Positions 26,587 to 33,977 of a DNA stretch of 64,000 nucleotides are shown here, one piece after another. The translations under genes and the position numbers were made by a program. Each line of letters opens with the position of its first letter. The first letter of the stretch is position 1. The stretch is taken from assembly GCA_965229695.1 (NCBI GenBank), contig OZ245921.1:1-64000 (forward strand), given 5' to 3'. This DNA comes from JANSYL01 sp965229695. GTDB taxonomy: Bacteria > Pseudomonadota > Alphaproteobacteria > Rhodobacterales > Rhodobacteraceae. The notes beneath the pieces were generated by a model, which was not told the DNA's origin, did no database searches, and worked only from the letters and a program-made list of their open reading frames with translations.

Positions 26587-27561
26587 ATGATTAACCCGCA
26601 TCAGATCCTGTATTTCTTTGATGACGGCTTTGCAGAATGCACGTTTGTTTCGGCCTATTCTGTCCTGCAGTTGGCAAGCCGACCTATAAAAATCACCTTG
26701 GCCTATTCCGAGCTTTCGCAACACAGCAAAGAGCTGGCCGAGCGCTTCACCCAGAAATACCCGCTGCAAACAGAGTTGCTGCCGCTCCAACTCGATCTGC
26801 CTGACGTTCAGGGGAGCCATATCAGCAGCGCGGCACTTGGCCGCCTAAAGGCATTTGATCGCTTCTCCGAAAGGGTTCTATACCTTGATGGTGACACGAT
26901 CGCGTTGAAGGATGTAACACCGCTTTTTGAGCTTGACCTACATGGCGCGCCGATTGCCGCGGCGCTTTGCCCGACGCATCTGTCTTGGTGGTATAAAAGC
27001 CGCCACAAATCGCGCATCGGCTACAAACGAAACCTCGCCGTGACCAACCATAGACTTGAGGCGCTCAACAGAACCGAACTGTCAAATTGTATCAATTCAG
27101 GGGTCCTATTGGTCGACCCGGATCAAGTTCGAAAACTCGGCCTGATGTCGCAGTTTTCCGACATAGAAAGAGCTGCTCAATTGCGCTGGCATGATCAGGA
27201 TTTGATCAATCTGGTTTTCGAAGACAACATTCGAATTCTCGACAGTCGATATAACTCCATTTGGGGCAATGTGGCGATGTCAAATCGCGCCTTTCCAAGA
27301 TCGCTCCGCGAAGCCTCCAAAACCTCTCGTAGTGATCCCGTCATCCTTCACTACGCCGGAAAGCAAAAGCCTTGGAAGCCCGAGCGCTGGAAACCGCTTG
27401 CCCGAGTGAAAGATCATCTCTTCAGGCGGAAACAGCTATCGTTTCGTCGGCAGTTTTGGACCTTGACCGACAGCCTCGAGGCCGAGATTGGCCTTGAGCT
27501 TTTCAAAGGCGTGGATCGCAGCACTGGCATACGCGCCTTGCAAAGAACGGGAGCGTCCTAA
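26587..27561 (+). CDS. Family 8-type glycosyltransferase
   Basis: A 324-residue GT-A enzyme. The DxD metal site is in RVLYLDGDTIALKDV near residue 100; ELSNCINSGVLLVDPDQVRKL and WHDQDLINLVFEDNIRILDSRYNSIWG follow, and PVILHYAGKQKPWKP ends the core, all typical of GT8 (LgtC/glycogenin-like) retaining transferases. It probably decorates lipopolysaccharide or capsule. The ATG at 26587 is preferred over a TTG at 26581. It is followed at once by a GT4 gene. Base composition is visibly lower in GC than the surroundings, suggesting acquisition. Confidence 0.85.
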   Translation: MINPHQILYFFDDGFAECTFVSAYSVLQLASRPIKITLAYSELSQHSKELAERFTQKYPLQTELLPLQLDLPDVQGSHISSAALGRLKAFDRFSERVLYLDGDTIALKDVTPLFELDLHGAPIAAALCPTHLSWWYKSRHKSRIGYKRNLAVTNHRLEALNRTELSNCINSGVLLVDPDQVRKLGLMSQFSDIERAAQLRWHDQDLINLVFEDNIRILDSRYNSIWGNVAMSNRAFPRSLREASKTSRSDPVILHYAGKQKPWKPERWKPLARVKDHLFRRKQLSFRRQFWTLTDSLEAEIGLELFKGVDRSTGIRALQRTGAS

Positions 27562-28629
27562 ATGGAAACGCCCAAAATTGCCGTCGTCTTGCCCTATGGC
27601 AACAATTACTCGCCCGATGGCGCAACATCAATCGATCTATGCGCCCGCGAGTTCACACTGAACAGCAGGTATCGTGCATCTACGAAGATCTTCGCCGAAG
27701 AAGCGGCCAATCCGTTCGGCCAAGACATCGCTGTCGAATTTCGCAAGAGAAGAGACCTCAACACACTGATTGCTCAAATCCACGCGTTTCAGCCCAACCT
27801 AATTGTGGTTCATCAAAACCTGCCTTACGCGTATAAGCTGGCAAAGGCCTCGGGTAAGCCGGTCTTGCTGCATCGACATAACTACTACGACAAAAAAGGG
27901 TGGTTGTCGCGCTTTCACCGAAAGCTACAGCTGCGCAAACTCGCCGGCGTAATCTTCGTAAGTGAATCTGTCCGGCAAGAGTTTCTAATGCATTGGGGAA
28001 CGCCAAGCTGTGACACACATGTCGTTCACAATGGGATCGACGCAAGCTCATGGTCGGCTGCCCAAGAACGGAAAAAAGAGATTGTTTTTGCTGGCCGCTC
28101 GAACTGGGTTAAAGGCCTGGTTCCATTAAGCAAATGCTTGCTTCAGCTGCTACCCAACCACCCTGAGTGGAACGCTTGTCTGATGGTGAGCCGCATTGCG
28201 TTCGATCCAAAATCCTTTGCCGAGGCGAAAGAGATTCTGAAGCCCGTTATGGGCCAGGTCGAGTTGATCGAAGAAGCGCCCTTTAGCGTCGTCAAAGAAC
28301 GCCTGCAACAGGCCGAGATTTCGGTAATGCCAACACTGGGTATGGAGCCTTTCGGGAGGTCCGCGATCGAAGCCATGGCGGGCGGTGCCGCTCTCGCGGC
28401 CAGTCGGCTTGGCGGGCTCGCCGAGGTATCTGGTCAAGGCGAAGAGATGGCAATTGAAGAGATAAATCCCATCGATGAGTTCGGAATCTATAGGGCGCTC
28501 GACACGCTCATCTTAGATCCTTCGTTGAGACAAACACTCGCCCAAAGGGGGCACCAGCGCGTGCTGCAGCACTTTACGTTGCAAAAGGTCTGCCGCGATC
28601 TCGACGGCATATACGAAAAATCGATGTAG
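27562..28629 (+). CDS. Family 4-type glycosyltransferase
   Basis: A 355-residue GT-B enzyme. N-terminal half: IAVVLPYGNNYSPDGATSIDL; acceptor region VLLHRHNYYDKKGWLSRFHRKLQLR; hinge VVHNGIDAS; nucleotide-sugar site E-x7-E in MEPFGRSAIEAMAGGAALAASRLGGLAE. It begins right after the stop of the GT8 gene with GGGAG nearby, so the two form a two-gene unit probably adding two consecutive sugars to one surface glycan. Low GC like its partner. No polymerase, flippase or sugar-nucleotide gene is close. Confidence 0.85.
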   Translation: METPKIAVVLPYGNNYSPDGATSIDLCAREFTLNSRYRASTKIFAEEAANPFGQDIAVEFRKRRDLNTLIAQIHAFQPNLIVVHQNLPYAYKLAKASGKPVLLHRHNYYDKKGWLSRFHRKLQLRKLAGVIFVSESVRQEFLMHWGTPSCDTHVVHNGIDASSWSAAQERKKEIVFAGRSNWVKGLVPLSKCLLQLLPNHPEWNACLMVSRIAFDPKSFAEAKEILKPVMGQVELIEEAPFSVVKERLQQAEISVMPTLGMEPFGRSAIEAMAGGAALAASRLGGLAEVSGQGEEMAIEEINPIDEFGIYRALDTLILDPSLRQTLAQRGHQRVLQHFTLQKVCRDLDGIYEKSM

Positions 28630-28649
28630 GCATCATGTTGGCGGGAACC

Positions 28650-28679
28650 AAAAAAGGGCCACCCGGTTGGGTGGCCCTT
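28650..28679 (-). terminator. Rho-independent terminator of rplM-rpsI
   Basis: Perfect 11-bp stem (28654-28664 with 28669-28679, loop GGTT) followed on the minus strand by TTTTTT. It lies 22 nt past the rpsI stop. On the plus strand it is followed only by CTTG, so it may also weakly stop the GT pair. Confidence 0.9.
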
Positions 28680-28701
28680 CTTGCATCTCGTGTCGCGGCA
28701 A

Positions 28702-29202
28702 TCAGCGCTTGGAAAACTGGAAGCTGCGGCGCGCCTTGCGCTTACCGTATTTCTTCCGTTCCACCACGCGGCTGTCGCGGGTCAGGAAGCCCGCAGCTTT
28801 CAACGCACCACGCAGGCTGGGTTCATAAAGCTGAAGCGCCTTCGAAATCCCGTGTTTCACCGCGCCGGCTTGGCCCGACAGGCCGCCGCCTTTGACGGTC
28901 GCCATCACGTCAAATTCCCCATCCACACCGGCAACGGTGAAGGGCTGACGCAGGATCATCTGCAACACAGGGCGCGCGAAATAGGCGTCCATGTCTTTGC
29001 CATTCACGGTCACCTTGCCGGAACCGGGCTTGATCCACACGCGGGCCACGGCGTCTTTCCGTTTGCCGGTCGCATAAGAACGGCCCAGGGCGTCGCGCAC
29101 AGGCTCACGCGGGGTATCGTCAAAAATCGGGGTCGCGGCGGGGGCATCGGCCCCATCCACGGCACCTTTCAGCTCATCGAGCGAGGTCAGAGTCTCGGCC
29201 AT
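28702..29202 (-). CDS. rpsI: 30S ribosomal protein S9
   Basis: A 166-residue S9. The body YATGKRKDAVARVWIKPGSGKVTVNGKDMDAYF and the conserved C-terminus KYGKRKARRSFQFSKR identify it; the last arginine reaches the P-site tRNA. The first 38 residues are an acidic extension usual for alphaproteobacteria. It starts 3 nt after rplM and ends in a strong terminator. Confidence 0.97.
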   Translation of the reverse strand: MAETLTSLDELKGAVDGADAPAATPIFDDTPREPVRDALGRSYATGKRKDAVARVWIKPGSGKVTVNGKDMDAYFARPVLQMILRQPFTVAGVDGEFDVMATVKGGGLSGQAGAVKHGISKALQLYEPSLRGALKAAGFLTRDSRVVERKKYGKRKARRSFQFSKR

Positions 29203-29205
29203 GGG

Positions 29206-29667
29206 TTACGCGCTCCGGGTGTTTTTGGGGTTCATGGATTTCACATCCAGCACTTCGGGCGATTGCGCCTCATGCGGATGTTCGGCCCCGGCATAGACGC
29301 GCAGGTTGGTCATCTGCTGACGCGACAGCGAGCCGCCGGGCAGCATGCGCTTGACGGCCTGCATGACCACGCGTTCGGGGTGCGCGCCTTCCAGGATTTG
29401 GCCGGTGGTGCGGGATTTGATCCCACCCGGATAGCCGGTGTGCCAATAGTTCGGCTTGTCGCGCTTTTGGCCCGTCAGCTGCACCTTTTCGGCGTTGATG
29501 ACGATCACGTTGTCACCCATGTCCATGGACGGGGTGAAGGTGGCTTTGTGTTTCCCACGCAGCCGCATGGCGATGATCGAGGCAAGACGGCCCAGAACCA
29601 CGCCCTCGGCGTCGATCAGGATCCATTTCTTGTCGATATCCGCCGGAGTGGCAGAAAAGGTTTTCAT
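29206..29667 (-). CDS. rplM: 50S ribosomal protein L13
   Basis: A 153-residue L13: KTFSATPADIDKKWILIDAEGVVLGRLAS, IIAMRLRGKHKATFTPSMDMGDNVIVINAEKVQLTG, WHTGYPGGIKSRT, VMQAVKRMLPGGSLSRQQMTNLRVYAG. The ATG at 29667 gives the normal N-terminus. It forms the conserved rplM-rpsI operon, with a promoter candidate about 90 nt upstream. Confidence 0.97.
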   Translation of the reverse strand: MKTFSATPADIDKKWILIDAEGVVLGRLASIIAMRLRGKHKATFTPSMDMGDNVIVINAEKVQLTGQKRDKPNYWHTGYPGGIKSRTTGQILEGAHPERVVMQAVKRMLPGGSLSRQQMTNLRVYAGAEHPHEAQSPEVLDVKSMNPKNTRSA

Positions 29668-29722
29668 AAGTTCGGTCCTTTCGGGGGCGAATGCCGATTG
29701 CATCCGACCAGAATGACGACGA

Positions 29723-29735
29723 GGGGCCGTGCCCC
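29723..29735 (-). other. Short hairpin in the rplM leader
   Basis: GGGGC-ACG-GCCCC (minus strand) between the promoter candidate and the rplM start. It could be part of an L13 autoregulatory leader, as known in other bacteria, but it is short. Confidence 0.3.
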
Positions 29736-29751
29736 CCCGTTGGATGTGGGT

Positions 29752-29779
29752 GTTCTAAGCATTTCGCCGATAAGGTCAA
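29752..29779 (-). promoter_or_regulatory. Promoter candidate for rplM-rpsI
   Basis: TTGACC (29774-29779), 16-nt spacer, TAGAAC (29752-29757) on the minus strand, leaving a leader of about 80 nt before the rplM ATG. Good -35 and a fair -10, correctly placed and oriented. Confidence 0.5.
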
Positions 29780-29889
29780 GCGCGCCAAATCAGAGAAAGT
29801 ATCGAAATTTCAGACCTTTACATAAAAGGTATTATTTTACCCCATATGATCTTGACGAAATCCGGCTTCGATCAACCACGGCACCGCGC

Positions 29890-30261
29890 TTAGGTCGATG
29901 ACCCCTTTTCCCGGCCGGCCTTGCCAGACACCAAAGCTTCCACGGTGTAAACCAGGATGGCAGCGCCAATGGCACCCACAACCGCGATTGCCAACAGCAC
30001 GATCAAATCGACCGGCCCGCCCATATCGGCCAGCTGCGAATCCGTCATCACCATCACGAACCACACCGCGATCACGGCCCCAACAGGCATGAAAAGCTGT
30101 GCAACCAAAAACTTGCGCCAGCCCACGCGCCGATCTCGGATCAGGACGTAGAGATACCCCAAGGTGATCACGACCGCCGCGGCCACCATGGCCCAAAACA
30201 GCCCTGCGCCGAAAATCTCTTCGAAAACCGCGATCATCGTGCCGAATGTCAGTTCTTCCAT
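29890..30261 (-). CDS. Small membrane protein, DUF5368-like
   Basis: A 123-residue inner-membrane protein with three hydrophobic stretches: GLFWAMVAAAVVITLGYLYVLIRD, FLVAQLFMPVGAVIAVWFVMVM and VDLIVLLAIAVVGAIGAAILVYTVEAL. It resembles the roseobacter DUF5368 family by pattern. It follows the SQR-like gene by 26 nt in the same direction, so it may serve as its membrane partner or respond to the same signal. Function unknown. Confidence 0.65.
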   Translation of the reverse strand: MEELTFGTMIAVFEEIFGAGLFWAMVAAAVVITLGYLYVLIRDRRVGWRKFLVAQLFMPVGAVIAVWFVMVMTDSQLADMGGPVDLIVLLAIAVVGAIGAAILVYTVEALVSGKAGREKGSST

Positions 30262-30287
30262 AATTCAATCTCCTCCGATCCGATGTC

Positions 30288-31613
30288 TCAGGCGCGGCCG
30301 CGCAGCATGGCGTTATAGGTCGCTTTCAAAGCAACCTCCTTCATCAGCCAGCTGATCCACAGCTCTTCCAAAGGCGCGATGATGCCCGGGAAGCTTGGCA
30401 CAAGGTCATTGTTGTAATCGAACTCCACCAACATGGCGCGCCCGATCCGCGTGATCATCGGACAGGAGGTATAGCCATTGTAGTTGGCCGTGCCTTCTTG
30501 GCCTTGGGTGGCGGCGACCAGATGATCCTCGACCACCGGCACCTGCCATTTGGCGCTGGCGGCGGTTTTGCCTTTGGGCACGCCCGCAATGTCGCCTGCG
30601 GCAAAGATATTGGGATAGCGCGCGTGGCGCAGCGTGTATTGATCGACCTCGGCCCAGCCTTGGCCAGCCCAGCGATCCTCCCAGTGCAGGCCCGACTGCA
30701 CCACAAAATCCGGCGCGCGCTGCGGTGGGATGACGTGCAGATAGTCGTAACCCTCTTCCACCGGGCCATCGGCGGTTTCAAAGGTGGCGATTTTCGCATC
30801 GGCGTCGATGCTTGTCAGCGTGCGCTGCATCTGGGTTTGGATATCACGCTCACCAAACAGCATCCGCACCCGCTCGGCCACGATGGGCACACCAAAAAGA
30901 CCCCCTTGCGGCGCGGCATAGATCACCTCGGCATTGTCGCGATTGCCCGCACGGCGCAGGCGGTCATCGATCAGGAAGGTGTGCTTCAGCGGCGCGCCCG
31001 CGCATTTCATCTCGGTCGCGGGTCGGGTGAAAATCCCACGGCCGCCTTCTTCTACGAACTGCGCCGCCGCCTGCCAGGTGCGTTCGGCATATTCCGGCCC
31101 GGCGTAAAGCGCGCCGATCCCGTTATTGCCGACCATATCCAGCGAGAACCCTTCGATGGCATCGTGATCCAAGACCAGACCCGGGGCCAAAACCAGGAAA
31201 TCATAGTCGAGCGCCTGACCACCCTCGGTCGAAACGGTCTGAACTTCGGCATCCACCGCCGCCACCCGTTCGGGGATCAGCGTCACGCCCGAAGGGAGCC
31301 AATCCGTGGTCTGTGACACCACATAATCGCCCGGCTTAAGCCCCGCTGCGACCAGCGTCAGGCCCGGCTGATACAAATGCCGTGCGCGTGGGTCGATAAT
31401 GGTGATGTCGGCCCCTTCAAGGCGCCGCCGCAACCGGTTGGCCAGCGCCGTGCCTGCGGCCCCGGCCCCAATGATCACAACCTTTGCATTGGTGCTGACC
31501 ACCGGCCCGGCCTCGGTCGCTTCGGCCCGTTGACCTGGGACGCTGGCCAAAGCGCCACCGGCTGCCATCAGCGCCAGAAACGCCCGGCGTGTGCTGTCGA
31601 AATCCTGGGTCAT
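30288..31613 (-). CDS. Sulfide:quinone oxidoreductase-like flavoprotein (type II), Tat-exported
   Basis: A 441-residue flavoprotein. Twin-arginine leader STRRAFLALMAAGGALASV; FAD-binding VVIIGAGAAGTALANRL at 45-61; second FAD motif YPNIFAAGDIAGVPKGKTAAS near 333-353. Two cysteines sit where SQR puts its redox pair: C204 in EMKCAGAPLKHTF and C384 in GYTSCPMITRIGRAMLVEFDYN, close to the type II (mitochondrial-like) arrangement. It would oxidise sulfide and pass electrons to quinone on the periplasmic face. Start at 31613 keeps the Tat signal N-terminal. A probable FNR-type site lies about 70 nt upstream. Confidence 0.82.
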   Translation of the reverse strand: MTQDFDSTRRAFLALMAAGGALASVPGQRAEATEAGPVVSTNAKVVIIGAGAAGTALANRLRRRLEGADITIIDPRARHLYQPGLTLVAAGLKPGDYVVSQTTDWLPSGVTLIPERVAAVDAEVQTVSTEGGQALDYDFLVLAPGLVLDHDAIEGFSLDMVGNNGIGALYAGPEYAERTWQAAAQFVEEGGRGIFTRPATEMKCAGAPLKHTFLIDDRLRRAGNRDNAEVIYAAPQGGLFGVPIVAERVRMLFGERDIQTQMQRTLTSIDADAKIATFETADGPVEEGYDYLHVIPPQRAPDFVVQSGLHWEDRWAGQGWAEVDQYTLRHARYPNIFAAGDIAGVPKGKTAASAKWQVPVVEDHLVAATQGQEGTANYNGYTSCPMITRIGRAMLVEFDYNNDLVPSFPGIIAPLEELWISWLMKEVALKATYNAMLRGRA

Positions 31614-31679
31614 ACTGCCCCCCCTTTTGCCGTGATCGGTACCGGGGAACTGGCTAGTGTACAGTGACAACTATGTTCA

Positions 31680-31693
31680 TTGACATGGATCAA
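31680..31693. promoter_or_regulatory. Probable FNR/FnrL-type binding site
   Basis: TTGAC-ATGG-ATCAA matches the FNR consensus TTGAT-N4-ATCAA at 9 of 10 positions. It lies in the 212-bp divergent gap, centred about 73 nt upstream of the SQR-like start codon and 140 nt upstream of the gene at 31826. This suggests oxygen-dependent control of one or both. Confidence 0.6.
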
Positions 31694-31825
31694 ACCATCT
31701 CAAACTGCCGTTACGTCACTTTTGCAAGGAGCGGCGGCGAAACAGCGCGAGCAGCGCAGGGTTTGGGGAAAATTCTGGTGAACGGCACCTCGCCCCCTCT
31801 CGCGTTTGCTGCTAGCAATTTTGCC

Positions 31826-32152
31826 ATGACACAGGCGGACATATTGCCATTTGCGATCCTGGCTTCGGGGCTGGTGCTGTTTGGCATGGGCACGCTGATG
31901 GGCATCGCCCCCGTCATCAAGATCATCCGCATGTATGAGGCGCGGCACGAGCTTAGATATGGCTCGGCGGGTTGGATTCGCGGGTTGGCGGGCTGGGCAT
32001 TTATCGCGTTTTGGCTGATGGCGGTCTGGTATTTTGCCACGATCCTGGGCGATTGGGCCGTAAGCGGCGATCTGAACGCCGCCGTTGCGCGGTCGCTTTT
32101 GCGCCTGCGGGTCTTGCTGGAAATCGCTTTGGCCATCGCGGCGTCAGATTGA
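31826..32152 (+). CDS. Small membrane protein of unknown function
   Basis: A 108-residue protein with two hydrophobic stretches: ILPFAILASGLVLFGMGTLMGIAPVIKII and GLAGWAFIAFWLMAVWYFATILGDWA, joined by a basic loop (RMYEARHELRYGSAGWIR). Its stop shares a base with the start of the zinc-ribbon gene (TGATG), indicating coupled translation. No strong ribosome binding site is seen. No family recognised. Confidence 0.6.
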   Translation: MTQADILPFAILASGLVLFGMGTLMGIAPVIKIIRMYEARHELRYGSAGWIRGLAGWAFIAFWLMAVWYFATILGDWAVSGDLNAAVARSLLRLRVLLEIALAIAASD

Positions 32153-33198
32153 TGGAGGGATTGGACACCCATCAAACCGATCTGCTCTGCAGCAATTGCG
32201 GCGGTCAGGGCCGCTTTGTGCCTGAGCGTGGCGCGCTGGTCTGCCAAAGCTGCGGCAATGCCCGCGATCTTAGCCACCCCGACGATGACCAGGCGGATAT
32301 CGAAAGCCCCTATGACCCCGACGCGCCCTGTACTGAGGCCAAACAGATCGACGGCACCCATGTGCATGCCTGCGAAACCTGCGGGGGTGAGCTGATCTTT
32401 ACCGGCCATGCCCTGTCCGACCGCTGTCCCTATTGCGACGGATCGGTCGTCCGCGGCCCGGAGGAGGCCGCGTATGAAACCATGGCGCTGATCCCCTTTT
32501 CCATCGCCGAAGAAACCGCGCAGGCTTTGGCCCTGGCCTGGGCCAACAACCGGATCGCCGCCCCAAATGATCTGGCCGGTGCCGTGGCCCAAGGCCGGGT
32601 GGCCGGTCTTTATGCCCCCTTCTGGACCTTCGATAGCACCGAAGCGGTGCAGTATTGGGCGCAATACACAACCGGCTCGGGCAAGAACCGGCGCACCCGT
32701 AGCACAACGGGCCGGTTCCGCTTTGAGTTCGACGATCTGCTGGTCCCGGCCTCGCCCCATGTCACGCCTTTGATCCGCGACGGCATCCTGCATGATTTCA
32801 ACCCGCAACGGCTGCGATCCTTCCAGCCGGGCTATCTGGCCGGGTTTGCCGCCGAACGTCACCACCAGACGGTCGCCGAAGGGCTGCGCGCCAATGCCGA
32901 TGACAAGGATTTGCTGATCCGCAACCGTATCAAAAGCCATATCAATCGCTCGGGCGTGAAAAACATCCGCTACGGCACCGATACCACCGGCATCCATTAC
33001 CGTCGCATCCTCGTCCCGGTTTGGATCCTGCATTACCACTATGCGAACAAAGCTTATAAAATTGTCGTCTCGGGGATCGATGGCCGCGCCTTTGGCGAAC
33101 GCCCGTTTTCGATGCTGAAGCTTGCGGCCTACGCGGCCCTCGGCACGGCGGCGGCGATGGCGTTTGGCATCGTCTGGGGGGCCGGCGTCGCGCCCTGA
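32152..33198 (+). CDS. Double zinc-ribbon membrane-anchored protein
   Basis: A 348-residue protein. Two C-x2-C ... C-x2-C zinc ribbons at the N-terminus: LLCSNCGGQGRFVPERGALVCQSCGN (about residues 11-37) and ACETCGGELIFTGHALSDRCPYCDGSVV (about 73-100). A beta-rich central domain follows (APFWTFDSTEAVQYWAQYTT), and a single C-terminal hydrophobic helix LAAYAALGTAAAMAFGIVWGAG anchors it. Similar proteins are annotated loosely as TFIIB-type or PriA-like zinc ribbon proteins, without proven function. It is coupled to the preceding membrane protein gene. Confidence 0.7.
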   Translation: MEGLDTHQTDLLCSNCGGQGRFVPERGALVCQSCGNARDLSHPDDDQADIESPYDPDAPCTEAKQIDGTHVHACETCGGELIFTGHALSDRCPYCDGSVVRGPEEAAYETMALIPFSIAEETAQALALAWANNRIAAPNDLAGAVAQGRVAGLYAPFWTFDSTEAVQYWAQYTTGSGKNRRTRSTTGRFRFEFDDLLVPASPHVTPLIRDGILHDFNPQRLRSFQPGYLAGFAAERHHQTVAEGLRANADDKDLLIRNRIKSHINRSGVKNIRYGTDTTGIHYRRILVPVWILHYHYANKAYKIVVSGIDGRAFGERPFSMLKLAAYAALGTAAAMAFGIVWGAGVAP

Positions 33199-33292
33199 GG
33201 GCGGCGCGGATCCTGGGCTGTTTTTGCCACAGACCGGGGCCTGCGCAGAATTTGCCCGTGATCGTCGATTTCCCTCTTGATCCGACTCAAAC

Positions 33293-33365
33293 GCGGCCTT
33301 AGGTGCGCCCCACGACCGGGCACCGATCCCAACCCTGGGCCACCAGGGGGGCGCTAAGGACCCGC
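33293..33365 (+). ncRNA. Large structured leader upstream of speD (candidate cis-regulatory RNA)
   Basis: An imperfect hairpin read directly from the sequence: GCGG (33293-33296) pairs with CCGC (33362-33365), CCTTA (33297-33301) with TAAGG (33355-33359), and GCGCCCC (33305-33311) with GGGGCGC (33348-33354), with bulges GGT and AC. Inside, CCCTGG-GCCA-CCAGGG (33333-33348) can form a second stem. It ends 34 nt before the speD ATG, with no U-tract, so it is not a normal terminator. I do not recognise a known riboswitch class. Confidence 0.5.
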
Positions 33366-33398
33366 CACATCACTCTACTGGTAAGAAGGGGGAGCGCC

Positions 33399-33908
33399 AT
33401 GGACAGCGCCGACCTCTTCCAACTGGGGACTGGTCTGGAGACAGGCGCCCATGCGGAAGACACAAGCAGCCTTGTGGCTGCAAACGATATGCCACGGGAT
33501 ATCTTTGATGACAGCCGGGATGATCATTTCATCCGCCGCGATGGCGCGGTCTTTGCCGGCACGCATCTGATTATCGAGGTCGAAAACGGCCACGGTCTGG
33601 ATGATGAGGCTCGCATTCAGCAAGCGTTCCGCGATTGCGTCACCGAATGCGGTGCCACGCTTTTGCACATCCACACGCATAAGTTTTCGCCCCAGGGCGT
33701 CAGCGGCGTGGCGGTTCTGGCCGAAAGCCATATCTCGGTCCATACCTGGCCCGAGATCGGCTATGGCGCATTCGACGTGTTCATGTGCGGCGATGCGGAA
33801 CCCTGGCGCGCCGTGGGCGTGTTGAAACGCGCCTTCGGCACCGACACCGTGCATGTCAAAGAACTGCGCCGCGGCGAAGGGCTGGTCAGCGACACTGTCG
33901 CGGCCTAA
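33399..33908 (+). CDS. speD: S-adenosylmethionine decarboxylase proenzyme (SpeH type)
   Basis: A 169-residue proenzyme that self-cleaves at a serine to form the pyruvoyl cofactor and makes the aminopropyl donor for spermidine. The cleavage site is LAES-HISVHTWPE, serine at residue 110; the conserved DCVTECGATLLHIHTHKFSP and GYGAFDVFMCGD follow the family. Residues 1-50 are an unusual acidic N-terminal extension before GTHLIIEV. GGGGGAG is 4 nt upstream of the ATG. speE follows after 69 nt. Confidence 0.93.
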   Translation: MDSADLFQLGTGLETGAHAEDTSSLVAANDMPRDIFDDSRDDHFIRRDGAVFAGTHLIIEVENGHGLDDEARIQQAFRDCVTECGATLLHIHTHKFSPQGVSGVAVLAESHISVHTWPEIGYGAFDVFMCGDAEPWRAVGVLKRAFGTDTVHVKELRRGEGLVSDTVAA

Positions 33909-33914
33909 TCCTCA

Positions 33915-33953
33915 CGTCAGCCACGACCTGACGGGGCCGCGTGACCGGCCCCG
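33915..33953 (+). other. Two competing hairpins between speD and speE
   Basis: CGTCAG-CCACGAC-CTGACG (33915-33933; 6-bp arms 33915-33920 and 33928-33933) and CGGGGCCG-CGTGAC-CGGCCCCG (33932-33953; 8-bp arms) share bases 33932-33933, so they exclude one another at their edges. The second is followed by CTTTGCGTTG, a weak T-rich stretch. It could lower or regulate read-through into speE. Confidence 0.45.
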
Positions 33954-33977
33954 CTTTGCGTTGAAGGAGCCCCGCTT

